A stretch of 64,000 nt of DNA from positions 1-64,000 of the forward strand of contig NZ_WBKP01000015.1 of NCBI RefSeq assembly GCF_009602465.1, in the 5' to 3' direction. Within the stretch, counting starts at the first letter, position 1; every line of letters begins with the position of its first letter. The translations under genes and the position numbers were made by a program. The notes under the pieces are model-generated. The model saw only the letters and a list, made by a program, of their open reading frames with translations, ran no database searches and was not told the origin of the DNA. Source of the stretch: Cumulibacter manganitolerans (GTDB lineage: Bacteria > Actinomycetota > Actinomycetes > Mycobacteriales > Antricoccaceae). Shown here one piece after another: positions 25,578-36,240 of this stretch.

Positions 25578-26333
25578 ATGGACCGCACCACCACCACGTA
25601 CTTCGCCGACGTCGTGAGCAACGCGCTGCTCACCCCGCACATGCGCCGCGTCGTCCTGGAGGTGCACGGCGACTGGGCGTCGTCCGGAATCGCCGACGAG
25701 TGGGTGCGGCTGTTCTTCCCCACGCCGGCCGGCGAGCCCGCCGTGCTGCCGGTCAGCCAGGGCAAGGGATGGTCGTTCCCGGACGGCGTGCCGCGGGAGG
25801 GCCGCTGGTACTCGGTGCGGGCCGTCGAGGGGGCCCGGCTGACCATCGACGTCGTCGTCCATGAGGCCGGCGTGGCCGCGGAGTGGGCGCGCACCGCGAC
25901 GCCGGGCTCACGCATCGCGATCAGCGGCCCGGACGGCCGCTACGGCGCCGAGGGGCCCGTCGACTGGGAGCTGATCGTCGCCGACATGACCGGCCTGCCC
26001 GCGGCCCTGCGGATCCTGGGCGAGCTGCCGGCGGGCCGGCGCGCGGTGGCGATCCTGGAGGTGCAGTCCGCCGACGACGAGCAGGAGGTCGTCTCCGCCG
26101 CGGACGTCGCCGTCTCGTGGGTGCACAATCCCGACCACGGCCACGCCGCCAGCCTGCTGCCGGCCGCGGTGCGCGAGGCCGCCTGGCTCCCGGGAGCGCC
26201 GTACGTCTGGATGAGCGCCGAGGCTGCCGCCACCCGCGACATCCGCTCGTTCGTGCGTCGCGAGAAGAAGGTGCCGAACGGGTACGCCGACGTCGTCGGC
26301 TACTGGAGCATCAAGCGGAACACCGCCCGGTAG
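25578..26333 (+). CDS. siderophore-interacting protein (FAD/NAD(P)H ferric-siderophore reductase)
   Basis: A 251-residue protein of the ViuB/SIP family: an N-terminal FAD-binding barrel with [10 protein letters not shown] and [10 protein letters not shown], then a C-terminal SIP domain with [15 protein letters not shown] and [19 protein letters not shown]. It would reduce ferric siderophores in the cytoplasm to release iron. No siderophore uptake genes are adjacent. It closely follows the molybdenum hydroxylase gene; co-transcription is possible, though a functional link is unclear. The start is ATG 25578. Confidence 0.9.
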   Translation: MDRTTTTYFADVVSNALLTPHMRRVVLEVHGDWASSGIADEWVRLFFPTPAGEPAVLPVSQGKGWSFPDGVPREGRWYSVRAVEGARLTIDVVVHEAGVAAEWARTATPGSRIAISGPDGRYGAEGPVDWELIVADMTGLPAALRILGELPAGRRAVAILEVQSADDEQEVVSAADVAVSWVHNPDHGHAASLLPAAVREAAWLPGAPYVWMSAEAAATRDIRSFVRREKKVPNGYADVVGYWSIKRNTAR

Positions 26334-26360
26334 CCGCGGCCGGCGCGCTCGCAGTGTCTG

Positions 26361-26411
26361 GCGGTGGGTTGCACCCCGCTATCGGGCCCGCAGCGGGGCA
26401 CAACCCACCGC
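26361..26411. terminator. long inverted repeat between convergent genes
   Basis: Two 20-base arms (26361-26380 and 26392-26411) pair with two mismatches around an 11-base loop, 27 bases after the reductase stop and 13 bases from the dehydrogenase stop. It probably ends transcription from both sides. There is no T-run on the plus side. Confidence 0.65.
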
Positions 26412-26424
26412 GAGAGGGTCACTG

Positions 26425-27249
26425 TCACGGGGCGCGGGAGTAGGCGCTCGCCCGCGCGACCTGCTCGGGCGTCGGCCGGACGCCGGTGTACAGCGCGAAC
26501 TGCTCCGCGGCCTGCAAGGCGATGATCTCGGCGCCGGTGATCGTGACCAGGCCGCGCTCGGCCGCCGCGGCCAGGAACGGCGTGACCTCCGGCGTCGCGA
26601 CGACGTCGAGCACCGCGGACGCCGCCGCGATCCGCTCCTCCGCGAACGGCAGCCGTCCCTCGTTGCCGCCGTCCATCCCGATCGGCGTGGCGTTGACCAG
26701 CAGGTCGACGTCGCCGAGGACGTCCTGCCGCCAGCGGAAGCCGTACTGTTGCGCCAGCGCGCGCCCGTTGGTCTCGTTGCGCGCCACCACGGTGCCGTTC
26801 GTCATGCCGTGATCGCGCAGCGCCGCGACCACCGCCTTGGCCATGCCACCGCTGCCGACCACGGCGAAGCTCATCGCCGGGTCGATCTGCTTCTGCCGCA
26901 GCAGCAGCTCGACCGCCTGGAAGTCGGTGTTGTACGCCGCCAGCCGGCCGTTGGTGTTGACGATCGTGTTGACCGCGCCGATCGCCGCCGCCGAGTCCTT
27001 CACGACGTCCACGAGCGCCAGGCAGTCCTCCTTGAACGGCATCGAGATCCCCGCGCCCCGGATGCCGAGCGCCCGGATCCCGCCGACCGCGGCCTCGATG
27101 TCGTCGGTCGTCATCGCCTTGTAGACGAAGTCCAGCCCGAGCTCGGCGTACAGGAAGTTGTGGAAGCGGGTGCCGATGTTCGACGGACGTCCGGACAGCG
27201 AGATGCACAGCCGGGTGTCCTTGCTGATCCGATTGACGCTGTCGCCCAC
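26425..27249 (-). CDS. shikimate dehydrogenase-like protein (HI0607/SdhL type)
   Basis: A 274-residue NAD(P)-dependent dehydrogenase of the shikimate dehydrogenase superfamily. Catalytic Lys73 (ISMPFKED) and Asp109 (AYNTDF) are present, with the nucleotide loop [10 protein letters not shown] and NATPIGM. The substrate-binding start reads [17 protein letters not shown], the form seen in the SdhL/HI0607 group rather than in classical AroE. Its physiological role may therefore be in quinate or related metabolism, not the main aromatic pathway. GTG 27249 has GGGAGG 5 bases upstream. No other aro gene is nearby. Confidence 0.88.
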   Translation of the reverse strand: MGDSVNRISKDTRLCISLSGRPSNIGTRFHNFLYAELGLDFVYKAMTTDDIEAAVGGIRALGIRGAGISMPFKEDCLALVDVVKDSAAAIGAVNTIVNTNGRLAAYNTDFQAVELLLRQKQIDPAMSFAVVGSGGMAKAVVAALRDHGMTNGTVVARNETNGRALAQQYGFRWRQDVLGDVDLLVNATPIGMDGGNEGRLPFAEERIAAASAVLDVVATPEVTPFLAAAAERGLVTITGAEIIALQAAEQFALYTGVRPTPEQVARASAYSRAP

Positions 27250-27357
27250 GTGCCCTCCCGCCGCGATGGTTCTCTCGACGGTAGCGCCCGGGAGCGGGGA
27301 CCGCCCGGGGCCGTCGCGCAGTGGTGCGGACCGATCGCCGGTTCGTATTCTCGTCTC

Positions 27358-28269
27358 ATGAGCAGCGCCATCGAGATCCGCGGGCTCGTCAAGCGGTTCG
27401 GGCAGCACGTCGCCCTCGACGAGCTCGACCTGACGGTCGCGGCCGGCGAGGTGCACGGCTTCCTCGGCCCGAACGGCTCGGGCAAGTCCACCACCATCCG
27501 CGTGCTGCTGGGCCAGCTGGGCAAGGACGCCGGCGAGGTCCGCATCCTGGGCCTCGACCCCTGGTACGACGCGCCGCAGGCGCACCGGCAGATCGCCTAC
27601 GTGCCGGGCGATGTGGCGCTCTGGCCCACGCTGACCGGCGGCGAGACGATCGACCTGCTCGCGCGGTTGCGCGGTGGGGTCGACGCCCGGCGGCGCGCCG
27701 AGCTGATCGATCGCTTCGACCTCGACCCGACCAAGAAGGCCCGCGCCTACAGCAAGGGCAACCGGCAGAAGGTCGCCATCATCGCGGCGTTCAGCAGACC
27801 GGCGGACCTGTTCGTGCTGGACGAGCCGACCGCCGGCCTCGACCCGCTGATGGAGAAGCACTTCCAGGACACCCTCGTCGAGGCGCGCGCCGACGGTGCC
27901 ACCGTGCTGCTGTCCAGCCACATCCTCTCCGAGGTCGAGCACGCCTGCGACCAGATCTCGATCATCCGCGCCGGCAGGATCGTCGAGAGCGGCTCGATGG
28001 CCCAGCTGCGGCACCTCACCCGCACCTCCATCCACGCCGTCGTGGACGGCGACCCGCAGCGGCTCGCCGCGCTGCCCGGAATCCACGACCTGCGCATCGA
28101 CGGCCGGCGCGTCGAGCTGGACGTCGACGACGCCGACCTGCAGCAGGTGGTGCGGGCGCTGTCCGATCTCGGGGTCCGCTCCCTCGAGTCGCAGCCGCCG
28201 TCGCTCGAGGAGATCTTCCTGCGGCACTACGGCGACGCGCCCGCGCCCGGGCCGGCGACCGCGAGATGA
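27358..28269 (+). CDS. ABC-2 type exporter, ATP-binding subunit
   Basis: A 303-residue ATPase with Walker [11 protein letters not shown], signature [11 protein letters not shown] (a variant of LSGGQ typical of drug/polyketide exporters) and Walker [14 protein letters not shown]. The C-terminal 80 residues form the regulatory extension common to this group. ATG 27358 opens the frame. Its stop overlaps the permease start by four bases (ATGA), so the two are translationally coupled. Confidence 0.92.
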   Translation: MSSAIEIRGLVKRFGQHVALDELDLTVAAGEVHGFLGPNGSGKSTTIRVLLGQLGKDAGEVRILGLDPWYDAPQAHRQIAYVPGDVALWPTLTGGETIDLLARLRGGVDARRRAELIDRFDLDPTKKARAYSKGNRQKVAIIAAFSRPADLFVLDEPTAGLDPLMEKHFQDTLVEARADGATVLLSSHILSEVEHACDQISIIRAGRIVESGSMAQLRHLTRTSIHAVVDGDPQRLAALPGIHDLRIDGRRVELDVDDADLQQVVRALSDLGVRSLESQPPSLEEIFLRHYGDAPAPGPATAR

Positions 28270-29930
28270 CCTCGCGCACGGCGGCGCGCGCGTCGCACCC
28301 CACCCCCACGCCGGGCCCCGGCCGCGACCGTCCGCGTGGTGTGCTGGTGGGGACGCCGACCCTGGTGCGGCACAACCTGCGCCAGGACCGGGTACGGATC
28401 CCCGCCTGGATCCTCGCGCTGCCCGCCCTCGCCTTCGGCACGGCCAATGCCTACGTGGCCCTGTACCCGTCGGTCGCCGACCGCCAGAATCTGGACGTGC
28501 AGTTCGGCACGAACAAGGCGATCGCGCTCGTCACCGGCCCCGTGCACGGGCTGAGCACCCCCGGCGGCTTCACCGAGTGGCGGCTCGGCGGGTCCCTGGC
28601 CACCCTGGTCGCGCTCATGGCGCTGTTCCTCGTCGTCCGGCACACCCGCGCCGACGAGGAGAAGGCCCGCTCCGAGCTCGTCACGGCCGGACAGGTGGGC
28701 CGGCTGGCGCCGCTGGCCGCCGCGCTCATCACGAGCATCGGCAGCTGCCTGCTGCTCGGCGTCGTGCTGGCCACGGCGATGGTCGCCGCAGGCACGCCGC
28801 CGACCGGTTCCGTCGCCTTCGGGCTCGCGAGCGCGTTGTGCGGGGTGGTGTTCGCGGCCCTGGCCGCGGTCACCAGCCAGCTGTCCACCTACAGCCGGGC
28901 GGCGTCCGCCCTCGCCGGCACGGCCCTCGGTGCGGCGTACGTCCTGCGGGGTCTCGGCGACTCGGCGGACGCCGTCGCGTGGCTGTCGTGGCTCTCACCC
29001 GTCGGCTGGGCGCAGCAGCTGCGCCCGTACAACGGCGAGCGGTGGTGGGTGCTGGGCCTCAGCGTGGCGCTCGCCGTCGTGCTGCTCGCGGTGGCCGCCG
29101 GCCTGCAGCTGCGCCGCGACGTCGGGGCCGGGATCATCGAGCGGTCGACCGGTCCCGCCGCGGCGGCCGCCCGGCTGCGGAGCACCACCGCCCTCGCCTG
29201 GCGCCAGCACCGCGCGGCGTGGGTCTCCTGGCTGCTCGGCGGGATCGTCTTCAGCCTGCTGTTCGGCTCACTCACCGATGCCGTCTCCCAGATCGCGACG
29301 ACCAGCCCGCAGATCCAGATCATCCTGGAACGGATGGGCGGCTCGAAGACGATCGTGCAGACCTTCATCGGCACCGCCGTCGGGATGATCGCGATGATCG
29401 TCGGCTTCTACGTCGCGCAGGCGTTCGCGCGCGTCTACGACGAGGAGCAGTCCGGCCGCGCCGAGCAGCTGCTGGCCACGCCGGTCCCCCGGCTGCGCTG
29501 GCTGGCCGGGCACGTGCTGGCGGCGTACGCCGGGATCGGCACGATCATGCTGGGCTGCGGGCTGGCGGTCGCATCGTCCGCGTCGCTGTCCACCCCGGAC
29601 GCCTCGTTCGGCAAGGTCCTCGGGAGCGCCGCCGCGCAGATCCCGGCGCTGTGGATCATCGCCGGCGCCTGCCTGTGCGCGTACGCCTGGCTGCCGCGCT
29701 TCGGCGCGCTGGTATGGATCATCGTCGGGGTGGCCCTCGCGATCGCGATGTTCGGCGGCCTGCTCAACGCACCGGACTGGTTGCTGAGGATCTCGCCGTA
29801 CACGACGGCCCCGGCCGTCACCGACGGTCCGTTCGCCTGGGGAACAGTCGCCCTGCACCTGGCGATCGCCCTGGTGCTGCTCGTGGTGGGCGCGTACGGC
29901 GTACGGCGGCGGGACGTCGTCTCCTCGTGA
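28266..29930 (+). CDS. ABC-2 type exporter, permease subunit
   Basis: A 554-residue membrane protein with about 12 hydrophobic segments in two halves, preceded by a Pro/Arg-rich tail of roughly 35 residues. This layout matches the actinobacterial polyketide-antibiotic exporter permeases (about 530-560 residues). With the preceding ATPase it forms a complete exporter, likely for a lipophilic antibiotic or lipid. No biosynthetic genes are adjacent, so it may serve resistance. Confidence 0.88.
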   Translation: MTSRTAARASHPTPTPGPGRDRPRGVLVGTPTLVRHNLRQDRVRIPAWILALPALAFGTANAYVALYPSVADRQNLDVQFGTNKAIALVTGPVHGLSTPGGFTEWRLGGSLATLVALMALFLVVRHTRADEEKARSELVTAGQVGRLAPLAAALITSIGSCLLLGVVLATAMVAAGTPPTGSVAFGLASALCGVVFAALAAVTSQLSTYSRAASALAGTALGAAYVLRGLGDSADAVAWLSWLSPVGWAQQLRPYNGERWWVLGLSVALAVVLLAVAAGLQLRRDVGAGIIERSTGPAAAAARLRSTTALAWRQHRAAWVSWLLGGIVFSLLFGSLTDAVSQIATTSPQIQIILERMGGSKTIVQTFIGTAVGMIAMIVGFYVAQAFARVYDEEQSGRAEQLLATPVPRLRWLAGHVLAAYAGIGTIMLGCGLAVASSASLSTPDASFGKVLGSAAAQIPALWIIAGACLCAYAWLPRFGALVWIIVGVALAIAMFGGLLNAPDWLLRISPYTTAPAVTDGPFAWGTVALHLAIALVLLVVGAYGVRRRDVVSS

Positions 29931-29961
29931 GGGTCGCCGCGGCCGGTCCGCCGCGCTATAT

Positions 29962-29978
29962 TATCAGGAGTCCTGATA
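29962..29978. promoter_or_regulatory. palindromic operator upstream of the phenol-hydroxylase-like gene
   Basis: TATCAGGAGTCCTGATA: 8-bp arms around one base, sitting in the only AT-rich patch of the 69-base gap and 21 bases before the GTG start. The form is typical of MarR or TetR dimer sites. No regulator gene is adjacent, so control is probably from elsewhere in the genome. Confidence 0.65.
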
Positions 29979-29999
29979 TTCCAGCGCGGGGAGAACGAC

Positions 30000-31892
30000 G
30001 TGCAGTTCTATCGTGACGGCTTCTACACCGGCGATCCGCGCCTCCACCCGGCCGCTCCGGACGCTCCCGGCGACCGCTCGGAGGTCGACGTCCTGATCGT
30101 CGGATGCGGGCCGGCCGGCCTGGTCCTGGCCGCCCAGCTGGCGGCCTTCCCCGACATCCGCACGCGGATCATCGAACGCAAACCCGGCCCTCTGCAGCTC
30201 GGCCAGGCGGACGGCGTGGCGTGCCGGTCGGTCGAGATGTTCGAGGCGTTCGGCGTGAGCGAGCCGATGCTCGCCGAGGCGTACTGGGTCAACGAGACCG
30301 TGTTCTGGCGCCCCGACGAGACCGACCGCACCCGGATCGCCCGCAGCGGCCGGATCCGCGACACCGAGCCGGGCCTGTCCGAGATGCCGCACGTCATCGT
30401 CAACCAGGCCCGCGTGCACGACTACCTGCTGGACGTGATGGCCACGTCGCCGACCCGCCTGCGGCCGGACTACGGGCTGGCCCTCACCTCACTCGGCGTC
30501 GATCACGCCGCGGAGCACCCGGTGACGGTCGTCGCGGCGGCGGCCGACGGCACGAGCGAGACGATCCGCGCGAAGTACGTCGTCGGTTGCGACGGAGCCC
30601 GCAGCGCGGTCCGCGAGGCCATCGGGCGGCGGCTCGGCGGCGACGCGGCGAACCAGGCGTGGGGCGTGATGGACGTCCTGGCGGTGACCGACTTCCCCGA
30701 CATCCGGCTGAAGGCGGCGATCCACTCGGCCGCCGAGGGCAACATGCTGATCATCCCGCGCGAGGGCGGCTACCTCGTCCGGCTCTACATCGAGCTCGAC
30801 GAGCTGGCCCCCGGCGAGCACGTCGACCGCGACCGCGTCACTCCCGAGAGCCTGGCGCAGACCGCGCAGCGCATCCTGCACCCCTACACGCTCGACGTGA
30901 AGGAGGTCGCATGGTGGTCGGTGTACGAGATCGGCCAACGGCTGACCGACCGCTTCGACGACGCCTCCGACGACGGCTCGCGACCTCCGCGGGTGTTCAT
31001 CGCCGGCGACGCCTGCCACACGCACAGCGCCAAGGCCGGGCAGGGGATGAACGTCTCGATGGCGGACGCGTTCAACCTGGGCTGGAAGCTCGCCGGGGTC
31101 CTGCGCGGCACGCACGCGCCCGAGCTGCTGCGCACCTACTCCGAGGAGCGGCAGGCCATCGCGCAGGAGCTGATCGACTTCGACCGGGAGTTCGCGGCCA
31201 TGTTCAGCGCGGCGCCGAGCACCGGCGAGGACGCCGGCGGCGTCGACCCGTCGGCGTTCCAGGCGTACTTCCAGCAGCAGGGTCGCTTCACCGCGGGCAC
31301 CGCGACCCGGTACCGGCCGTCGCTGATCACCTCCGCAGGCACCGCGCACCGCCACCTCGCCACCGGCTTCGCGGTGGGCATGCGCTTCGCGTCGGCGCCG
31401 GTGATCAGGCTGGCCGACGCCAGAACCGTCGAGCTCGGGCACGCCGCCCGGGCGGACGGCCGCTGGCGGCTGTACGCCTTCGCCGACGCCGCGCCGGTCG
31501 CCGATCCGCGTTCGCGGCTGGTCGCACTGTGCGAGCGGCTGAGCGCCCCGGCGTCCGTGCTGCGCCGCGAGGCCGAGCAGGATGTCGACGCCGTGCTCGA
31601 CCTGCGCGCGATACTGCAGCAGCCGCACCGCGACGTCCCGCTCGAGTCCCTGCCGGCGCTGCTGCTGCCGCGCACCGGCCGCTACGGCCTCATCGACTAC
31701 GAGAAGGTGTTCTGCCCGATGGGCGGCGACTTCCCGGGACCGGACGTCTTCACCCAGCGCGGCATCGACCGGCAGGCCGGCGCGCTCGTCATCGTCCGCC
31801 CCGACCAGTACGTCGCCGCGGTGCTCCCCCTGGACGCCCACGACGAGCTCGACGCGTTCTTCGACCCGATCCTGCCGACCGCCGCCCGGTAG
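30000..31892 (+). CDS. FAD-dependent monooxygenase, phenol 2-monooxygenase/3-hydroxybenzoate 4-monooxygenase type
   Basis: A 630-residue flavoprotein hydroxylase with the three-domain layout of phenol hydroxylase and MobA: FAD fold VDVLIVGCGPAGLVLAAQLA, YVVGCDGARSAVRE, ribityl motif VFIAGDACHTHSAKAGQGMN, and a C-terminal thioredoxin-like domain from about residue 440 (ending PMGGDFPGPDVFTQRGID). It should ortho-hydroxylate a simple phenol or hydroxybenzoate. GTG 30000 is preceded by GGGGAGA at a good distance. No ring-cleavage gene is adjacent, so the downstream pathway must lie elsewhere. A palindromic operator sits just upstream. Confidence 0.88.
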   Translation: MQFYRDGFYTGDPRLHPAAPDAPGDRSEVDVLIVGCGPAGLVLAAQLAAFPDIRTRIIERKPGPLQLGQADGVACRSVEMFEAFGVSEPMLAEAYWVNETVFWRPDETDRTRIARSGRIRDTEPGLSEMPHVIVNQARVHDYLLDVMATSPTRLRPDYGLALTSLGVDHAAEHPVTVVAAAADGTSETIRAKYVVGCDGARSAVREAIGRRLGGDAANQAWGVMDVLAVTDFPDIRLKAAIHSAAEGNMLIIPREGGYLVRLYIELDELAPGEHVDRDRVTPESLAQTAQRILHPYTLDVKEVAWWSVYEIGQRLTDRFDDASDDGSRPPRVFIAGDACHTHSAKAGQGMNVSMADAFNLGWKLAGVLRGTHAPELLRTYSEERQAIAQELIDFDREFAAMFSAAPSTGEDAGGVDPSAFQAYFQQQGRFTAGTATRYRPSLITSAGTAHRHLATGFAVGMRFASAPVIRLADARTVELGHAARADGRWRLYAFADAAPVADPRSRLVALCERLSAPASVLRREAEQDVDAVLDLRAILQQPHRDVPLESLPALLLPRTGRYGLIDYEKVFCPMGGDFPGPDVFTQRGIDRQAGALVIVRPDQYVAAVLPLDAHDELDAFFDPILPTAAR

Positions 31893-32002
31893 CCGCACCG
31901 GCCGGGAAACACGGTCCCACCAGGCGATATGGTCACGTACTTGCACGCCGCTTCGCCGTAGCGGAAAGATGATGCAGGTACCAACCGCGAAGAGGGTGAC
32001 GC

Positions 32003-33643
32003 ATGACGAACGATCCACGTGCCGGCAAGAAGGCGACGAAGAAGGACCTGGTCAACGTAGAGGAGCTCATCGCCGCCTACTACGAGCGCCAGCCGAACAT
32101 CGCCGTGCCGGGGCAGAAGGTGTCGTTCGGGACGAGCGGGCACCGCGGCTCGTCGCTGAAGACGTCGTTCAACGACGCCCACATCGCCGCGACCGCGCAG
32201 GCGATCTGCGAGTACCGCGCCAAGGAGGGCATCACCGGGCCGATGTTCATGGGCAAGGACACCCACGCCCTGTCCGGCCCGGCCAAGCAGACCGCCATCG
32301 AGGTGTTCGCGGCCAACAACGTCCGCGTGCGGGTCGACTCCCGCGGCGGATTCACCCCGACCCCCGCGATCTCGCATGCGATCCTCACCTACAACAGCAG
32401 CGGCCGCTCGGACCGGGCCGACGGCGTGTGCGTGACGCCGTCGCATAACCCGCCCGGCGACGGCGGCTTCAAGTACAACCCGCCGGACGGCGGGCCGGCC
32501 GGCTCGGACATCACCAGCCGCATCCAGGACCGCGCCAACGAGCTCATCGCGACCGGCCTCGGCGGCGTCAAGCGGGTGTCCATCGACGAGGCCCGCTCGG
32601 CCTCCACGACGGGCGTGTTCGACTACCTCGACAGCTACGTCTCCGACCTCGAGTCGGTCATCGACATGAGCGCGATCAAGGAGGCCGGCGTCCGGATCGG
32701 CGCCGACCCGCTCGGTGGTGCGTCCGTGGCGTACTGGCGCGAGATCGCCGCCCGGTACGACCTCGACCTCACCGTCGTCAACGAGCAGGTCGACCCAACG
32801 TGGTCGTTCATGACGCTGGACTGGGACGGCAAGATCCGGATGGACTGCTCGTCGCCCTACGCCATGGCCTCCCTGGTGGCCAACAAGTCGAAGTTCGACA
32901 TCGCGACCGGCAACGACGCCGACGCCGACCGGCACGGCATCGTCACGCCGGACGCCGGGCTCATGAACCCGAACCACTACCTCGCCGTCGCGATCAAGTA
33001 CCTCTTCGAGAACCGGCCGGGCTGGCCATCGAGGGCCGCGGTGGGCAAGACCCTCGTCTCGTCGTCGATGATCGACCGCGTCGCCGAGTCGCTCGGCCGC
33101 CGGCTGATCGAGGTACCGGTCGGCTTCAAGTGGTTCGTTCCCGGCCTCGTCGACGGCTCGATCGGGTTCGGCGGCGAGGAGTCCGCGGGCGCCTCGTTCC
33201 TGCGCCGCAACGGCAAGGTGTGGACCACCGACAAGGACGGCATCATCCTGGCGCTGCTCGCCTCCGAGATCAAGGCGGTCACCGGCAAGACGCCCTCCGA
33301 GCTCTACCAGGAGCTGGTGGAGCAGTACGGCTCGCCGGCGTACGCGCGGATCGACGCCGCCGCGACGCCCGAGCAGAAGGCCAAGCTGGGCAAGCTGAAC
33401 CCGAACGCCGTGTCGGCGACCGTCCTGGCCGGCGAGCCGATCACCGCCAAGCTCACCGAGGCGCCCGGCAACCGCTCGCCGATCGGCGGCCTGAAGGTGA
33501 CCACCGAGACCGGCTGGTTCGCCGCCCGGCCCTCGGGGACCGAGGACGTCTACAAGATCTACGCCGAGTCGTTCAAGGGCGAGGCCACCCTCGCGAAGAT
33601 CCAGGACGAGGCCAAGAAGGTCGTCGACAACGCCATCGGCTGA
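32003..33643 (+). CDS. pgm: phosphoglucomutase (alpha-D-glucose phosphate-specific)
   Basis: Interconverts glucose 1-phosphate and glucose 6-phosphate, feeding glycogen, trehalose and wall polysaccharides. At 546 residues it matches the bacterial Pgm family. Visible are [10 protein letters not shown] near the N-terminus, the phosphoserine loop [12 protein letters not shown], the metal loop [10 protein letters not shown], the sugar loop GFGGEESAG and the phosphate-binding [10 protein letters not shown]. The start is ATG 32003 with GAGGGTGA upstream. It is a single-gene transcript converging on the PP2C gene. Confidence 0.96.
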   Translation: MTNDPRAGKKATKKDLVNVEELIAAYYERQPNIAVPGQKVSFGTSGHRGSSLKTSFNDAHIAATAQAICEYRAKEGITGPMFMGKDTHALSGPAKQTAIEVFAANNVRVRVDSRGGFTPTPAISHAILTYNSSGRSDRADGVCVTPSHNPPGDGGFKYNPPDGGPAGSDITSRIQDRANELIATGLGGVKRVSIDEARSASTTGVFDYLDSYVSDLESVIDMSAIKEAGVRIGADPLGGASVAYWREIAARYDLDLTVVNEQVDPTWSFMTLDWDGKIRMDCSSPYAMASLVANKSKFDIATGNDADADRHGIVTPDAGLMNPNHYLAVAIKYLFENRPGWPSRAAVGKTLVSSSMIDRVAESLGRRLIEVPVGFKWFVPGLVDGSIGFGGEESAGASFLRRNGKVWTTDKDGIILALLASEIKAVTGKTPSELYQELVEQYGSPAYARIDAAATPEQKAKLGKLNPNAVSATVLAGEPITAKLTEAPGNRSPIGGLKVTTETGWFAARPSGTEDVYKIYAESFKGEATLAKIQDEAKKVVDNAIG

Positions 33644-33670
33644 GGACCGCCCACAGGCCGCGGCCCAGAG

Positions 33671-35197
33671 CTACGCGTTCGATACGTGCGGGACGGCGGC
33701 GATCTCCAGGACGCGGTGCGCGGTCGTGTCCGCCGGCGCGACCAGCAGGATCGCCTCATGATGCGCCGCGGTGAACTGATGCAGCACACGCACCGCGCCG
33801 CTGGAGATGTGCGTCACCGTTCCGACGTCCACCACGGCGATGTGCACGCCGCTGTCGCTGAGCCGCGACAGCTCGGCGCGCAGGGTGTCCGCGACGTAGT
33901 CGTCGATCGGTCCGTGCAGCCGCACCGCGTGGTTCGCGTCGTCGACCTCCACGGCGAACTCCTCCGCGTCGCGGACGGCCGGCGTCGCGGCGCCGGGCAG
34001 CGCGGTGAGCAGGTCGGCCTCCCGGGTGAGCCGGAACCGCGCGTTCACCGCCGTGCCGTCGTCCCGGCGGTCCAGGCGCAGCTCGTCGGCGAGCCCGGCG
34101 ACGATCTGCAGGCCCCGCTGGGACCCGCCGCGGGCGGCGGGCGCCTGCCAACGGCCGTGGTCGTCCACCGCGATGTCGATCCGCCCCTCGGCGTCGATCG
34201 ACATCCCCAGCTCGATCGGTCCCGGGCGGCGGTCGGCGTAGGCGTGGTTGATCGCGTTGGTGACGAGCTCGCCGACGACGTGCTGGGCGGCGACCCGGTC
34301 TGCGGCTCGCAGATGGGCGTCGTGCAGCCACCGGGCCGACGCGTCCATCGAGGCCCTCAGGGCATCGGCGCCGCGCTCCGTGCTGACGATCGCGTGCCGC
34401 AGCGGCGCGGTCGGCAGCTGCCGCTCGGCCGCCAGCACGGTCACGTCGTCGCGGTGGCCTCCGGAGCGCATCAGCCGCTCGAGGGTGATCGCGCAGGCCC
34501 GCTCGACGGGCCGGCCGGAGGCGCCGGGGCCCGACGCGCCGCGCACCGCCGCTTCGGCGACCTCCCGCAGCTCGTCGATACTGGCCTGGAACGACCTTCC
34601 GGGGCGCTCGATCAGCCCGTCGGAGTACAGCAGGAGCACATCGCCGACGGCGAGCCGAGCCGACCGCGTGCGGCGGACGGCGTCGGGCGTGCCGAGCGGT
34701 GGACCGCCGGTCAGCGGCAGGAAGTCCGCGTGCCTCCCTCCGACCAGCAGTGGCGCCGGGTGGCCGGCCGTGAGGTACTCCAGCGCCCCGGTGCGCGGAT
34801 CGAGGTCGGCGATGCACAGCGTCGCGCGCGCGTCACCGTCGGCCAGGTCGGCGAGGTAGCGTTCGGCCGATGCCGCGGCCTCGAGCAGCCCGACGTTCTC
34901 CCGCAGTCGTTCGTGCAGGACCGCGCGCAGCTGGCCCATCGTCGCGGCTGCGCGCATCCCATGCCCGAGCACGTCCCCCACCACGAGGGCCACGCCGCCG
35001 CCGGCACGCGGGACGGCGTCGAACCAGTCGCCGCCGGCGGACGTCCCGTCCTCGGCGAACAGGTACCGGCCGGCCAGGTCGACGCACGGCAGCACCGGGA
35101 GATCCGCCGGCAGCAGCGTCTCCTGCATCGCGAGAACGGTGCTCAGGGTGGCCACGGGTGCGCGGCGTGATGCGGACTGCGGGAACTCGGTGGACAC
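33671..35197 (-). CDS. PP2C phosphatase-ATPase-STAS stress regulator
   Basis: A 508-residue fusion of three partner-switching modules: a SpoIIE/PP2C phosphatase (about residues 25-255; GGDWFDAVP, LVVGDVLGHGMRAAATM, YSDGLIE, HRDDVTVLA), an anti-sigma-type HATPase (about 265-385; ELVTNAINHAY, VDDHGRW) and an antagonist-type STAS domain (about 400-508) with the target-like Ser in VTHISSGAVRV. It probably controls a sigma factor or another STAS protein in response to stress. The start is GTG 35197 with a GAGGAGG site. A GAF-ANTAR gene lies about 100 bases upstream on the same strand, so the two may be co-regulated. Confidence 0.88.
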   Translation of the reverse strand: MSTEFPQSASRRAPVATLSTVLAMQETLLPADLPVLPCVDLAGRYLFAEDGTSAGGDWFDAVPRAGGGVALVVGDVLGHGMRAAATMGQLRAVLHERLRENVGLLEAAASAERYLADLADGDARATLCIADLDPRTGALEYLTAGHPAPLLVGGRHADFLPLTGGPPLGTPDAVRRTRSARLAVGDVLLLYSDGLIERPGRSFQASIDELREVAEAAVRGASGPGASGRPVERACAITLERLMRSGGHRDDVTVLAAERQLPTAPLRHAIVSTERGADALRASMDASARWLHDAHLRAADRVAAQHVVGELVTNAINHAYADRRPGPIELGMSIDAEGRIDIAVDDHGRWQAPAARGGSQRGLQIVAGLADELRLDRRDDGTAVNARFRLTREADLLTALPGAATPAVRDAEEFAVEVDDANHAVRLHGPIDDYVADTLRAELSRLSDSGVHIAVVDVGTVTHISSGAVRVLHQFTAAHHEAILLVAPADTTAHRVLEIAAVPHVSNA

Positions 35198-35294
35198 CTG
35201 GTCCTCCTCGGAGTCGCTGATGGCACCTCGGATGCTGCTCGCAGATGCCCGGCTGCCGCGGTGCGGCTGGGCGACGCTCGTGCCGCCTAGGACG

Positions 35295-36014
35295 TCACAT
35301 CCCTTCCTGCGCGTCCGGGGTGAGCAGCTCAGGGATCGCGCGGGTCTGCACGATCTCCCGGGCGACCTCGCGCAGCTTGCGGTTCAGCGACTGGGAGAGC
35401 CGCCGCAGGAACGCGAACGACTGATCCACCGTGAGGTCGTACCGCTCCATCACGATCCCCTGCGCCATCCCGATTTCGTGCCGGGTCCCGATGGCCGTCT
35501 CCAGACCGGTCACCAGCCGCGCCGCGCTGAGCGCGTTGGTGGCGTGGATGGCGTACAGCAGCGCGAACTCGACCTGGTCGCGGTCCCCGAACGCGCTGCG
35601 CTCCTTCGAGTAGAGATTCAGCGCACCGAAGATCTCGTCGGCGGCACCGAGCCGGACGCTGAGCATCGAGTGCACCCCGTGCTCGGCGGCGAGCGGCCCC
35701 CAGCGCGGCCAGCGGGGATCGGCCGGCAGGTCGCCGCTGCGGAACCACTCCCCGCTCTCGGCGGTGTCGACGCACGGTCCCTCGTCGAGCGCGTACTGCG
35801 CCTCGTCGAGCGCCCGGGCCTCCTCGTGGGTGGCGCCCAGCGTCTTGTAGGTGTGCCGGCGGGCCCGCAGGGTCAGGCTGGCCATCTGCGCGTCGTCGAT
35901 CATCGCCAGCGCATTCTCGAGCACCGCACCGGCGGTGATCCCCTCGTTGGGCTGCGCCTGGAGCTCGGCGGCGAGCCTGGCCATGCTCTCGGCGTCGAAC
36001 GCACTCGACTGCAT
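35295..36014 (-). CDS. GAF-ANTAR regulatory protein
   Basis: A 239-residue soluble regulator: GAF sensory domain (about residues 20-165, with DEGPCVDTAESG and GALNLYSKERSAFGD), then an ANTAR RNA-binding domain (about 170-225, IGMAQGIVMERYDLTVDQSF). ANTAR proteins bind paired RNA hairpins and prevent transcription termination. The target is not evident here. It lies upstream of the PP2C-ATPase-STAS gene on the same strand, a combination often seen in actinobacterial stress signalling. A paralogue is at 59758. Confidence 0.9.
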   Translation of the reverse strand: MQSSAFDAESMARLAAELQAQPNEGITAGAVLENALAMIDDAQMASLTLRARRHTYKTLGATHEEARALDEAQYALDEGPCVDTAESGEWFRSGDLPADPRWPRWGPLAAEHGVHSMLSVRLGAADEIFGALNLYSKERSAFGDRDQVEFALLYAIHATNALSAARLVTGLETAIGTRHEIGMAQGIVMERYDLTVDQSFAFLRRLSQSLNRKLREVAREIVQTRAIPELLTPDAQEGM

Positions 36015-36240
36015 CTCGGCCTCCCTAGATACTTCCCATGAAGCCGCGCGGCCGCGGACTGGACCGTTGAGCCCAGGCTAGCATCGCGGCCCGGCCGCGG
36101 CGGTCGAGCGCATGTCGTCGCCGGCGCCCGACGGAGCGGCTGTCCGCGGAACGCATTCTCTGCAGAAAGCCTCTTCACCATGTGGCGGCGGTCACCTAGG
36201 GTGGGACCTGATCCGAATGTCATCTTCGCCCGGAGGCTTC

